26,417 nucleotides of DNA from Planctomycetaceae bacterium UBA2671. Lineage in GTDB: Bacteria > Planctomycetota > Planctomycetia > Planctomycetales > Planctomycetaceae. The stretch spans positions 60,879 to 87,295 of the forward strand of contig DEML01000040.1 in assembly GCA_002359185.1 (NCBI GenBank), written 5' to 3'. Shown here piece by piece: positions 8,331 to 16,559 of the stretch. The position numbers were made by a program, and so were the translations under genes. The notes under the pieces were generated by a model. That model had not been told where the DNA came from. It saw only the letters and a program-made list of their open reading frames with translations, and made no database searches. Every line of letters begins with the position of its first letter. Within the stretch, counting starts at the first letter, position 1.

Positions 8331-8873
8331 GTGAGTTTCAGTCATCTTAGTGATCCAAAATCTTCTCTACAGATTCGTTGGTTGATTCGTCGGGATATGC
8401 CCGAAGTACTGGCTATTGAGCAAGAGAGTTTTGAGTACGCTTGGACCGAAGAAGAGTTTTTGTGCATTCTGCGTCAACGCAACTGTATCGGCATGGTAGC
8501 CGAGGTCGATCATGAAATCGTTGGTTTCATGATTTACGAACTGCACAAATCCAATCTACATGTCCTTAATTTCGCTGTTGGCAAACAGTACACACGCAAA
8601 GGCATCGGCACAAAAATGGTCGAGCGCCTGGTCGATAAACTTTCGCTGCAACGCCGGCGCGAAATCCTGCTGGAAGTTCGGGAGCGAAATCTGTCCGCTC
8701 AACTGTTCTTCAAAAAACAGGACTTCATGGCTGTCACGGTATTGCGGAAGCATTACGACGATACCAGCGAAGATGCTTACATCATGCGTTACCGACTGGA
8801 AGAAGAGGCTACCATCCTCAAACTGCCTGTCTCGAATCGCATTTCCAACTACTATGATGCCGACGCGGCTTAA
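8331..8873 (+). CDS. rimI: Ribosomal protein S18 alanine N-acetyltransferase-like GNAT enzyme
   Basis: A GTG start at 8331 is preferred because AAGGAGG at 8319-8325 is one of the strongest Shine-Dalgarno sequences in the window; it lies inside the frame opened by the ATG at 8313. The 180-residue product is a single GNAT domain: IRWLIRRDMPEVLAIEQESF at the start, SNLHVLNFAVGKQYTRKGIG as the acetyl-CoA motif A (R/Q-x-x-G-x-G form), then EILLEVRERNLSAQLFFKKQ (motif B). The LEVRxxNxxAxxFYxKxGF pattern is characteristic of RimI, which acetylates the N-terminal alanine of ribosomal protein S18 or related substrates. The usual YxxxGF is altered to FFKKQDF. It is followed by a terminator and probably transcribed alone. 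Confidence 0.88.
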   Translation: MSFSHLSDPKSSLQIRWLIRRDMPEVLAIEQESFEYAWTEEEFLCILRQRNCIGMVAEVDHEIVGFMIYELHKSNLHVLNFAVGKQYTRKGIGTKMVERLVDKLSLQRRREILLEVRERNLSAQLFFKKQDFMAVTVLRKHYDDTSEDAYIMRYRLEEEATILKLPVSNRISNYYDADAA

Positions 8874-8902
8874 TGCTGTTGTGGTTATCAATTTGATCAA
8901 AT

Positions 8903-8942
8903 AAAACGATCCTTCGGCAATTCGCTGAGGGATCGTTTTTTT
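8903..8942. terminator. Bidirectional intrinsic terminator between rimI and the TPR gene
   Basis: AACGATCC (8905-8912) pairs with GGATCGTT (8930-8937), with further weak pairing toward the loop. The right side continues into a run of T on the plus strand, and the left side is AATAAAA, giving TTTTATT on the minus strand. It lies between two converging stop codons (8873 and 8985) and can serve both genes. Confidence 0.88.
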
Positions 8943-8984
8943 GTTAAGAGAAAATCGCCAGTATTACATCGCCAGATTGCAATC

Positions 8985-10190
8985 CTACTCTTCCGCTTTG
9001 GGCAATGGATAGCGATAGGCAATCGGTGAAAGTCGAGCCGGATCTGGTCGCCAGCTTTTTGTGAAGGCTGCGACGCGACCGGCAGGATTCGGTTGTGGCG
9101 AGGATGTTGAAGTGTCGATTCCAGTCACGACGATCAGCCCTGCTGGTGGTGATTGTTTCATCATCTCTTCGAGTTCAGCGTCGGTCAGGCCGAAACTGTC
9201 AGCCTGAGCATCCGCAACTGATTTGACGCGGATCAAATAGGATTGGTCGTCCAGTTTGCAACTGATGAACTGCAGATCTCCCTCAGGTTTCTCTTCACAC
9301 TCATATCCCTGAGAAATCAAATACTTCCGGCTGACTTCATAAGCCTGTTCCTGCTGACTCTGAGAATCGGCAATTTCAGTGAGGGGCATGGGTGCTGGTG
9401 GGGATTCTACGGAGGTTCCTGCCCCCCGCATATTCTGCATCAATTCCTGGAGCGAAGCAGGGACTTCGATGTGATTGTCCTGATTTTCCTTGTTGACTTT
9501 CTGAGTACGCTTCAAGGCTTCTTCAGCTTCTTCTAACCGATCTAAACGAGCCAGCGCGATTGTTCGCATCAGGTTGACTTCGGGATTTTGATTTTCGACT
9601 TCCAGCGAGCGATCGATCATTTTCAGGGCTTCTTCAACGCGATCAGTCCGCAGATAAAAGTCGGACAGGCGATAAAGTAAGGGGACCATCCCGGGAGCAA
9701 TTTTCAAACCGACTTCCCAGTTCTGGGCAGCCATTTCATATTCGCCGTTCTGGGAGTAAGCGTTGCCACGTGTCAAAAACAGATCTGCAAACTCGCTGCT
9801 GATTCGACTGACTTCGAGAGCCTTGTTTCCATCAGCCAGAGCAGCCTCGTAATTGCCAAGCATGTCGTAGCACTCGGCTCGGCGGATGTAAGCAAAGTTG
9901 TACTCCGGATCGATTTCGATTGTCCGATCAAAATAAGGAAGCGCTTTTTCAGGCTGATCCATATCAAGATAGGCAACTCCCTGTTCATAGAGAACTTCCC
10001 ACAGATATGGATAATCGGCATGCTTTTCAATCACTTCTTCGCGCAGTTGAACCGCGCGTTCGTAATTGCCTTCCTGATAGGCAATCAACGCTTTATGACG
10101 ACCCACCATGGGATTGTCTTCACCGTTGGTGCAGCCGGAGATTCCCAGTGCAGCCATTGCAATGACCAGAGTTGTCCATTTTTCCAACAT
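8985..10190 (-). CDS. TPR-repeat lipoprotein
   Basis: The start is set at the ATG at 10190 (GAGGA 8 nt upstream); the longer open frame would bury the signal peptide. The 401-residue protein has a lipoprotein signal with lipobox ISGC (Cys20). About seven tetratricopeptide units follow over residues about 30-245, for example YLDMDQPEKALPYFDRTIEI, YDMLGNYEAALADGNKALEV and YLRTDRVEEALKMIDRSLEV. A non-TPR C-terminal domain (about 290-375, containing QSYLIRVKSVADAQADSFGL) follows, then a Pro-rich end. It should be anchored to a membrane and act as a scaffold in a complex; the partner is unknown. It lies downstream of the HTTM gene on the same strand, separated by 154 nt containing an inverted repeat. 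Confidence 0.88.
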   Translation of the reverse strand: MLEKWTTLVIAMAALGISGCTNGEDNPMVGRHKALIAYQEGNYERAVQLREEVIEKHADYPYLWEVLYEQGVAYLDMDQPEKALPYFDRTIEIDPEYNFAYIRRAECYDMLGNYEAALADGNKALEVSRISSEFADLFLTRGNAYSQNGEYEMAAQNWEVGLKIAPGMVPLLYRLSDFYLRTDRVEEALKMIDRSLEVENQNPEVNLMRTIALARLDRLEEAEEALKRTQKVNKENQDNHIEVPASLQELMQNMRGAGTSVESPPAPMPLTEIADSQSQQEQAYEVSRKYLISQGYECEEKPEGDLQFISCKLDDQSYLIRVKSVADAQADSFGLTDAELEEMMKQSPPAGLIVVTGIDTSTSSPQPNPAGRVAAFTKSWRPDPARLSPIAYRYPLPKAEE

Positions 10191-10247
10191 CACAATCGTC
10201 CTCAATTCCGTACTGGAAAAGACTTTCACTTCAGTATTATTTTGATG

Positions 10248-10332
10248 AACCACCAAGACGCCAAGATTGATGAGATCAAATAATTAAATAAACAAAGTGT
10301 TCATTCTTCTTGAACTTGGCGTCCTGGCGGTT
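10248..10332. repeat. Inverted pair of AACC-headed repeats (CGCCAAG type), short copy
   Basis: The left arm AACCACCAAGACGCCAAG (10248-10265) and right arm CTTGGCGTCCTGGCGGTT (10315-10332) are complementary at 16 of 18 positions and enclose 49 AT-rich nt. The arms match the outer arms of the nested repeat at 17415-17683. It fills the gap between the HTTM stop codon (10345) and the TPR lipoprotein start (10190) and lacks a T-tract. Confidence 0.75.
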
Positions 10333-10344
10333 ATATAAAATTTC

Positions 10345-11484
10345 TTAATGACCCGCGGTTTCGTAACCCTGTTTTTTCAGATCGCGAATTGTTTTCTGAG
10401 AGGTTTCCGGATTTCGATCCAAGAGAACTCCCTGATGATAATCAGCTGGCAATGGAGACTTCGAATTGTGTTTGCGAGATGACTCGGCCAGAGAATCCGG
10501 GTTTTCCAGTGCACTCTCTCCGAAGGATGTTCTGCAGAAATATTCGAGGACATGCTTGAATTTGATCGGATCGAGGAATGTGACATAGCCGAACATCATA
10601 CAGAAGCCGAATGTCCACATGCCCATGAAGAGGCCGATCCCAAAATGCATGCCTGCACCCATAAGCAGGATGATTGGACGCGCCAATGGTCGCCAGACGA
10701 GAAAGGCAAATGACAATTCCCAGGCGATTGTTGTGTGGGTGATCATTTCTGTGATGGGCTGGAAATAGGCCAGCCAGGTTAAATCGAACGATTGGTATTC
10801 GGCATTGGCAAAGCCACGCCACATGGCAGATCCATCCCACCAGGTATCGCCGAATAACTTGCCGGTTCCCGCTGCCAGATAGATGACACAGTAATGGAGT
10901 TGAGTCATTCGTGTGGCGATATTTGTAGCCAGTGTTGGCTGCACCACTGGCAGGACTCCATCAGCTGCACGACGTTTTTTTAACCAGCGATCGACAGAGA
11001 GATAAGCTCCGCTCGGTGCGATGCAGAGATAGAGCGTCAGGATGGCGTTGATCTGATCGAGTCCATAATTGGCATAGCGTGCGCGGTATGCGTACGAAAT
11101 AACTACGATGAGTGACAGGATTGAAGTCACTCGCGTGTAGAGGCCAATCATGAAGCAAAAGGTGATTGCCAGGCTGAGGTAATGGACGGGATAGACCCAG
11201 GCTTCGGGGACCCAATACCAGAACGAAAACGCAAACGGACCTTCATTCGTGAGGAGATTTTTGTTAATCATCTCCATCGAATTGAAGCCATCGACATTAA
11301 AGAACGCCTCCAGACGCATTCCCCAGATGAGTGTTGTGTAAAACACCATCCAGCCAACGAGAATACGCATGACGGACATGGAGAAGGGGTCGCGTGGTAT
11401 AAACCAGAACTCAGTCCAGGTTTTACTTACCTGGCCGATGTAGTTGCGACATTCTCTTTCGAGGATTTGGACAGTTCGTCCCAT
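10345..11484 (-). CDS. HTTM-domain membrane protein (vitamin K-dependent carboxylase-like)
   Basis: The 379-residue polytopic protein matches the HTTM (horizontally transferred transmembrane) family. Amphipathic FWFIPRDPFSMSVMRILVGW leads into helix 1, then there are several helices through residue about 310 and a hydrophilic tail. Family-like blocks are GLYTRVTSILSLIVVISYAY, YANYGLDQINAILTLYLCIA and QLHYCVIYLAAGTGKLFGDT. The last block resembles the human gamma-glutamyl carboxylase segment around its catalytic lysine (AGVKKLDADW); Lys209 falls at that position. Whether HTTM proteins are carboxylases is unknown. The start at 11484 overlaps the end of the upstream gene by 58 nt; a later start (for example Met36) is possible. 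It forms a two-gene unit with that upstream single-TM protein. Confidence 0.88.
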   Translation of the reverse strand: MGRTVQILERECRNYIGQVSKTWTEFWFIPRDPFSMSVMRILVGWMVFYTTLIWGMRLEAFFNVDGFNSMEMINKNLLTNEGPFAFSFWYWVPEAWVYPVHYLSLAITFCFMIGLYTRVTSILSLIVVISYAYRARYANYGLDQINAILTLYLCIAPSGAYLSVDRWLKKRRAADGVLPVVQPTLATNIATRMTQLHYCVIYLAAGTGKLFGDTWWDGSAMWRGFANAEYQSFDLTWLAYFQPITEMITHTTIAWELSFAFLVWRPLARPIILLMGAGMHFGIGLFMGMWTFGFCMMFGYVTFLDPIKFKHVLEYFCRTSFGESALENPDSLAESSRKHNSKSPLPADYHQGVLLDRNPETSQKTIRDLKKQGYETAGH

Positions 11485-12056
11485 GTGAATGTTCCCAGCG
11501 GTGTTACCTCATAGAGATCTTCGTCGTACAGGCTCCCTCCTGCCATAATCCGTTCCCTCAAAGCCAGTTCGTGCCACTCCAGTAACAGAGTAATCCGCTC
11601 GGCTCCTGCATCACGACAAAGCTGCCGTGCAAAATCGCGTATCATGATCTCGCGCAGTTCGCCATTCATCTGTCCCAGATTTTCCGAGAGCATGAAATAA
11701 CGGTGATACAACAGACGAGGCTTGATTTGCTTATTCGGAAATTTTCCACGCTCCAGAGTGCCATCCTCATATTCGAGAACGTAGCGAATTGAATTCGAAC
11801 CTTCGGGGTTCGGTGCGAAGAAATGGAATCCATTGTTTTGATAAAGAACCTGCACATAAGGAGCGAGTGTTCGCCACAACCCGCGTTCCACACTCGATGA
11901 AGGCGAAACGGAAACTGGAGCAGCAATGATGGCCAGAATGTGCAGGACGATCCAAAGATTCAAAACCACAAAACCAACTTTCGGCCACAATCCTTGCGGA
12001 CGATAGACCTCTGGTTTGTTGCTGTCTGAAATTGTATTTGTCATGTTGCTGTTCAT
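11427..12056 (-). CDS. Single-TM partner protein of the HTTM protein
   Basis: The ATG at 12056 is chosen because AGGA lies 7 nt upstream; the frame also opens at a TTG two codons earlier. The 209-residue protein has a short cytoplasmic N-terminus, one TM helix (about 25-48, VGFVVLNLWIVLHILAIIAA) and an extracytoplasmic domain of about 150 residues. That domain contains YQNNGFHFFAPNPEGSNSIR, a Tyr/Glu-rich strand segment and a helix-rich part (IMIRDFARQLCRDAGAERIT). The FHFFAPNP block followed by beta strands recurs, by recall, in proteins encoded next to planctomycete HTTM genes. Overlap with the HTTM gene suggests translational coupling and a membrane complex. No enzyme motif is recognised. 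Confidence 0.75.
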   Translation of the reverse strand: MNSNMTNTISDSNKPEVYRPQGLWPKVGFVVLNLWIVLHILAIIAAPVSVSPSSSVERGLWRTLAPYVQVLYQNNGFHFFAPNPEGSNSIRYVLEYEDGTLERGKFPNKQIKPRLLYHRYFMLSENLGQMNGELREIMIRDFARQLCRDAGAERITLLLEWHELALRERIMAGGSLYDEDLYEVTPLGTFTWDELSKSSKENVATTSAR

Positions 12057-12203
12057 GCTCAAATCCTACCGATCAAATCGGCGATACTCATCGTTGCCTG
12101 AGAACCCAGTTCCACAAATCAATATCAAAATATTCCATTGCTTTGATAGCAGTGTCAAATATTTTTCAATGTCAAAATGTCACACGTGCATAAAGTGGGC
12201 GCT

Positions 12204-12251
12204 CTAAATAAAAGATTCGGAGAAAAGGCGTTCGACCTCCTCTCCGAATCT
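12204..12251 (-). terminator. Intrinsic terminator of the Ser/Gly-repeat protein gene
   Basis: AGATTCGGAGA (12213-12223) is perfectly complementary to TCTCCGAATCT (12241-12251). Read on the minus strand, the 11-bp stem with a 17-nt loop is followed by TTTTATTT. It lies 65 nt past the stop codon at 12316. Confidence 0.85.
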
Positions 12252-12315
12252 GAAAAATTTAATTCGAGCGTCCTACTCGTGCTTGTAAGAACGCATCCTG
12301 AATATTAGCGCGATT

Positions 12316-13257
12316 TTACCGGCTAACGAATTCAGCTCCTGTCCCCTGAGGAACAATGACAAGCGTTCCATCTTGTTCAGCAAACGTTAGTTCGTATTCC
12401 TCACCCGTGACGACTCTTTGCTTGTGTTCCACAACCAGATTTTCACCCTTGGCAGGCAATTCAATCCGAATTTGATAGTAGTAAGGTCCCTGGCCGGGAA
12501 GTTCTGGAGAAATGAAGTTTCTGACCATTCCGGTTGAAGTCATCTGCTGACCGTTCAAAAACACATTGGCCTGCTCAGGAACCGACATCTGAATGTGAAC
12601 TTTGTTCTCGTTCTGAGAAGTGGCCAACGGTGGCAAGGTGATAGAACCTGCAGAAGGCTCGGCTGCGGGATCTTCGTAAACTGGAGTATCGCCCTGTGGA
12701 GTTACATCCGGGACAGGAGTTCCATAAGGAACAGGCTCGCCTGATTCATACAGTTCGCCCGGCTCATATTCATAACCTGGAGATGTGTGGTAGGACGGTG
12801 TGTAATAAGAGGAGTATCCTCCAGAAGAGCCACTTGATCCGCTGGAACCGTAGTAGCTCATGTAGCTGCCGCTTGACCCGTAAGATCCGCTTGAGCCACT
12901 GGAGCTGGAACCACCGTAATAACTGGTGTATCCGTAAGCCCCTGAAGAACCGCTTGAACCGTAAGAACCTGAAGAATAGTAGCCACTTGATCCGCTGGAA
13001 CCGCTCGATCCTGAAGATCCGCGGCGGGCTCTGCGTAAACCGATCGATCCACCAGAGCTTCCGCTGCTGCCGTAACTTCCACTGCTGCTCCCATAGCTAC
13101 CGCTGCTTCCGCCGTAGCTGCCACTGCTTCCGCTACTTCCACTGCTGCCGCTCGATCCGCGACGGCGGGCTTCGGCGTTGTCTGCTGTCATCAGCATCGC
13201 ACATGCGACCACGGCAAAGCCGTAAAGACTGAAAAGTTTCACCTTTGATGTGACCAT
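12316..13257 (-). CDS. Secreted Ser/Gly/Tyr-repeat protein with C-terminal TIGR03000-like domain
   Basis: The ATG at 13257 is supported by GAGGGGAG about 6 nt upstream; a longer frame exists but would precede the signal peptide with 43 polar residues. The 313-residue protein has a signal peptide (1-30, cleavage after DNAEA). A low-complexity region follows (34-150) of SSG and GSYGSSG units, with two basic starts (EARRRG at 29-34 and RRARRG at 75-80) suggesting internal duplication. Then come a Tyr/Pro/Glu-rich linker (150-210) and a domain at about 219-292 with VPEQANVFLNGQQMTSTGMV and RNFISPELPGQGPYYYQIRI. The last part fits TIGR03000, a short domain known only in planctomycetes that often ends repeat-rich exported proteins. 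It is likely a cell-surface or matrix protein. A terminator follows. Confidence 0.85.
   Translation of the reverse strand: MVTSKVKLFSLYGFAVVACAMLMTADNAEARRRGSSGSSGSSGSSGSYGGSSGSYGSSSGSYGSSGSSGGSIGLRRARRGSSGSSGSSGSSGYYSSGSYGSSGSSGAYGYTSYYGGSSSSGSSGSYGSSGSYMSYYGSSGSSGSSGGYSSYYTPSYHTSPGYEYEPGELYESGEPVPYGTPVPDVTPQGDTPVYEDPAAEPSAGSITLPPLATSQNENKVHIQMSVPEQANVFLNGQQMTSTGMVRNFISPELPGQGPYYYQIRIELPAKGENLVVEHKQRVVTGEEYELTFAEQDGTLVIVPQGTGAEFVSR
12808..13158 (-). repeat. Degenerate 9-bp repeat array coding SSG/GSYGSSG units
   Basis: Within the secreted protein gene, some 350 nt are built of 3-codon units for Ser-Ser-Gly with interspersed Tyr. The units use varied serine and glycine codons, so the DNA repeat is imperfect. 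This keeps other frames open too and produces long spurious ORFs on both strands, which should not be annotated. Confidence 0.8.
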
Positions 13258-13668
13258 GAACTGCTCCCCTCGTACCTGTTTCATTGTGGTTGAACTGTGT
13301 CTGTTGAACGAAAATGAGTTGTCCCTTACTGGCATCAAAACAGAAAAACTGCACTTCAAACTCTCTTGAAGAGGGAAGCTCTGCAATCACATCTGCTCAG
13401 CTGCTGTTAACTAAGGTAACATAGGGGGGATTAATTTCAATATGAGGGTCGGAAAATTTAGGAAGGATGTGCAGGAAGGGAACGCATCGGAGGCAGTGCA
13501 TACAAGAGAGGCAAATTGGTGATTATCAAAAAGGTTGGCAGAGGCGCTCTTGAAGAGAAGCCCCGAATCATTGGACTTTCAGGGGCTTCCGCTAAAACGG
13601 CGCGCCCCTGACACCTAGGGCTCGATTTCAAAAAGTTAGTGGAATCAGACTTCCATTTGGAACATGGT
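13258..13668. other. Intergenic stretch between the Ser/Gly-repeat gene and the DUF3592-type gene
   Basis: This 411-nt stretch contains the 5' region of the Ser/Gly-repeat gene (13258 onward) and a full inverted copy of the 73-bp two-hairpin element at 13543-13615. A 108-codon minus-strand frame runs through the element and into the DUF3592-type gene, but it translates the repeat and is rejected. No other gene was recognised. Confidence 0.55.
13543..13615 (-). repeat. 73-bp two-hairpin intergenic element, copy A
   Basis: Read on the minus strand, this segment aligns without gaps to 24145-24217 with 59 of 73 identical positions. Its first 35 nt match the copy at 26383 at 31 positions. Conserved parts are GGGGC...GCGGAAGCCCC (first hairpin) and CGGGGCTTCTCTTC (start of the second hairpin). 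In addition GAAGCCCC (13557-13564) can pair with GGGGCTTC (13582-13589), linking the two hairpins in an alternative fold. No T-tract is present. Confidence 0.82.
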
Positions 13669-14916
13669 TTATCGATGGAGCGATTTCGGCAACACCGTAA
13701 TTCCGAATGACTGATCGACATCAGGCCAGCGGGCGATGTCTCCTTTGATTTGCAGTTTCCACTGGATGCGGTTACTAACCGCATGAAACGAATGCATGGT
13801 CTCTGCGGGAATCGTGACCTTTACTTCACCCATTTCCATTTGCATCGGATCGGTGATTTCGACCAATACTTCCGTATAGAAATCATCCGTGTCTGTATAA
13901 GTGCTGGTTCCCCGCCGATACTGAATCCATTCTGTTCCCACGAGATGGATTGTCATTTTCCTGATGGAAGAGACCTGACCATCGAAAATCCATTTCATGC
14001 GAATCGTTTCACCGAGAGGAATCGCACGCTCGCTGACGACCAGTTTAGGAACCGGATTGAAGATTTTGAGGAACAGATAGACCGAGCCCCCGAGACCCCC
14101 TAATCCGATTAAAACGAAGGGTGTCATGAACAAGGTTTGCATCCAGGGTTGTTCGCCCTGTCTCCATTGGCTGACCGTATCGAAAACAAATATGGAAACG
14201 ATGCCACACCAGAACATTGAAAAGATCAGGCAGATGATAAAATTCCGCTTGGGATGATCGTCCGATTTCAGTTCCTGGGGGCCACTCGTCACACCCGGTT
14301 CCTGCCAGTCGCGGGTCTGTGATAAGACGGAAGCCACGAGTGGAGAACTGGTCTGGAAAGCGGCATTCTCCTGAGCCTCGACAATTTTATTCGAAAACCT
14401 TCGGGTAAGAATTGGACCGGCGATCATGCCAATCAAGCCGACGGCTGCGAATAGCATGGGAATCAATGCAAAGAGGCTGATCGGATTGAACTGTCGACTC
14501 AATATCGCTTCCTGAGGCTCATCAGAATTGACATAGCAGACCGTTTTTTTGCCAACCGGATTCTCATTCACAATTTCCTGTCGTTCATCCCGCGATTTGA
14601 TTGTACTTTCATAAGCATCGTATTGTGTTTGTGTATATTGCTTTCCAAGATACGTATACTCGTACTCAAGATTCAGATGGCCATTCGGGTCGACTTGAGA
14701 TTGAGTAATCGTGCAGGGATTTTCCGTCCAACTCAGAGCCTGGAGATAGGGAAGGACAAGATCGGAACCAACCAGAATGGTCCCCAATGTTCCAATCAGG
14801 AAGAAAATCCCGAAGAAGAATACGAAAAAGCATCCGCAGCCAAACGGTGTTGCTTTCGAATGCGAGAGAGCTTTCGATGAAGATGTTCCATTGAATTCAA
14901 CCATGAAATCGCTCAT
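13669..14916 (-). CDS. DUF3592-type membrane protein
   Basis: The 415-residue protein from the ATG at 14916 has four hydrophobic segments: near residues about 22-55 (CGCFFVFFFGIFFLIGTLGT), about 145-170, about 225-250 and about 265-290. Between the first two lies an extracytoplasmic domain with ENPCTITQSQV, LEYEYTYLGKQYTQTQYDAY and NPVGKKTVCYVNSDEPQEAI. This is the DUF3592 pattern of short strands followed by a conserved YxVN-P-E/A segment. After the last helix comes a roughly 120-residue beta-rich domain (about 295-415) with WIFDGQVSSIRKMTIHLVGT. The ATG at 14904 is an equally good start. Upstream longer frames lack support. It is divergent from the metallopeptidase gene. Function unknown. 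Confidence 0.82.
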   Translation of the reverse strand: MSDFMVEFNGTSSSKALSHSKATPFGCGCFFVFFFGIFFLIGTLGTILVGSDLVLPYLQALSWTENPCTITQSQVDPNGHLNLEYEYTYLGKQYTQTQYDAYESTIKSRDERQEIVNENPVGKKTVCYVNSDEPQEAILSRQFNPISLFALIPMLFAAVGLIGMIAGPILTRRFSNKIVEAQENAAFQTSSPLVASVLSQTRDWQEPGVTSGPQELKSDDHPKRNFIICLIFSMFWCGIVSIFVFDTVSQWRQGEQPWMQTLFMTPFVLIGLGGLGGSVYLFLKIFNPVPKLVVSERAIPLGETIRMKWIFDGQVSSIRKMTIHLVGTEWIQYRRGTSTYTDTDDFYTEVLVEITDPMQMEMGEVKVTIPAETMHSFHAVSNRIQWKLQIKGDIARWPDVDQSFGITVLPKSLHR

Positions 14917-15072
14917 CCTGACTGTGGGAGTGGCATACTTTAGAAACATGATTGTATGTTTCCACCGATTAAATTGCATCGTAATCAGTAGGCAAGACAT
15001 GCACCACTGGTTCAGATGTATTGTTCAAAATCGAATGTCAGGTCAAACCTAATACCAGAATTCTATAATTCC

Positions 15073-16557
15073 ATGAAACACTTCAATCTTATTTTAACGG
15101 GAATCTTCTTGTTCTCATTTCTCTTTCTTCCTGCCTTACTGCAGGCAGATCGATTCACAATCGCGACTCCGACTGGAGAACGTGAAGAAGTGGTCGGAAG
15201 AATTCATGGCACCGGCCAGGGAGCGATTGCGATTGAACGTCGAGACGGGGGGATGAAGCTCGTTGCTCAGGGAGCGGTTCTGGAACGTGACAATTCGGTT
15301 GACTGGGAACCGTATACCACTCAGGAGATGGTCGAACACCTGACTGAAAAATTTGGTAGTGATCTGTTTCGCAGTTTCACGGACGATCATTTTGTGATTG
15401 GCATGGTGCTCATGGGGCAGCTCGACCGGACAGGAGAGGCCTCAGCAACGGGATTTATGAGGAAAGCATCTCAGTTTATGAATAATGTCCAGAGCGTATT
15501 CGAATCGTTCGCCAAAGACATGCGGCTCGAAATCCAGGACCCCGAAACGCCACTCGTGTTACTGATTTTTGAATCCGATGATGACTTCAATAAATACGCG
15601 ATGGAAGTGACGAAAGGGCAGGGACTTTCCGTTTCCCGCATTTCCGGATTTTACGACGGCATGACAAATTTTCTGTCGATTCGCATGGCGGAGTGTTCGA
15701 CGTTTGAAGTTCCGCTGCATGAGGCGATTCATCAACAGGTTTACAATCGGGGACTTCTCAAGCGATTGGCTCCAATACCCGCCTGGTTCAATGAGGGAAT
15801 TGCCACCGGATTTGAAGCCAATAAAGATCGCATTCGCTCTGGCCCCTCCAAAGTCCATTCTCGATTTGCTGCCAAGGCCCCCAAGGTGGAACAGGTGGGC
15901 TGGGACGATTTAATTTCCGAAGACCTTGCCTTTCAGGGAGATGTGATGGCAGGCGATGCTTACTGCCTGGCGTGGTGTCTGCACTGGTTACTCGTGAACG
16001 AACATCCGAAAGAATACACCGAATATGTCAAAATGCTTTCGGAAAAGGAACCACTGCTCAAAGAGGAAGACTCGGCTCGAAAACGGGAATTTGAGCAGTT
16101 CTTCGGCGATGATATGGAGTCGCTCAAGCAGGAGTTCATTCGCTCCCTCAACACCGCCATGCGGCGTCAAAAGAATGTTCGCGAGGAGCCTCAGAAGGCG
16201 GGCTACTATTATGCTCAACAGGGTTTGGCCGATATTGAACTCAATGCAATTTTGCGGGGAGACCGCGGCGGCCTGCTTGAACTTGATGGTCGGATCCGAA
16301 ATATCAATCCCCTGAGAAGTCTGACATTTGCGGTAAGTGTCGTGACAGATGGCGGGAATTATGCGCAGTGGATACTTCCTGATGTCGACTCGAATCAAGT
16401 TATGCGTCTTCCAAAAAAATACGCTCAGGAAGTTGTTCCGGGCCGCAACCCGCAACCTTCTGGTTCCTTTCGAGTCAACATCCGCTCTATTTTACCGGAG
16501 AGCACCGAAGCCCAAAGCTGGCAACGGGGCAACTTACCTGATCCCACGAAAGGGTAG
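15073..16557 (+). CDS. Secreted DUF1570-like gluzincin metallopeptidase
   Basis: The start at 15073 puts a signal peptide directly at the N-terminus (MKHFNLILTGIFLFSFLFLP, cleavage near LLQA); the frame is open further upstream without support. The 494-residue protein carries a zinc metallopeptidase signature: HEAIH (216-220) with the third ligand expected in PAWFNEGIA (Glu241). This is the HExxH...E arrangement of peptidase MA/DUF1570 proteins, which are abundant in planctomycetes. An N-terminal 60 residues with a small beta domain (VVGRIHGTGQGAIAIERRDG) precede it, and the C-terminal 130 residues are extra. It should cleave peptides in the periplasm or outside the cell. The next gene starts 2 nt after its stop, so they form an operon and are probably translationally coupled. 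Confidence 0.88.
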   Translation: MKHFNLILTGIFLFSFLFLPALLQADRFTIATPTGEREEVVGRIHGTGQGAIAIERRDGGMKLVAQGAVLERDNSVDWEPYTTQEMVEHLTEKFGSDLFRSFTDDHFVIGMVLMGQLDRTGEASATGFMRKASQFMNNVQSVFESFAKDMRLEIQDPETPLVLLIFESDDDFNKYAMEVTKGQGLSVSRISGFYDGMTNFLSIRMAECSTFEVPLHEAIHQQVYNRGLLKRLAPIPAWFNEGIATGFEANKDRIRSGPSKVHSRFAAKAPKVEQVGWDDLISEDLAFQGDVMAGDAYCLAWCLHWLLVNEHPKEYTEYVKMLSEKEPLLKEEDSARKREFEQFFGDDMESLKQEFIRSLNTAMRRQKNVREEPQKAGYYYAQQGLADIELNAILRGDRGGLLELDGRIRNINPLRSLTFAVSVVTDGGNYAQWILPDVDSNQVMRLPKKYAQEVVPGRNPQPSGSFRVNIRSILPESTEAQSWQRGNLPDPTKG

Positions 16558-16559
16558 CC

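Noticed and set aside
12858..13142. Ala/Val-rich minus-strand frame within the SSG-repeat gene, and a Cys/Ser/Arg-rich plus-strand frame over the same region
   Set aside because: Both are alternative readings of the 9-bp repeat that encodes SSG units; only the frame with a signal peptide and TIGR03000-like domain is supported.
13458..13784. Minus-strand frame of 108 codons downstream of and overlapping the DUF3592-type gene
   Set aside because: It translates the 73-bp repeat element and the end of the real gene in another frame.
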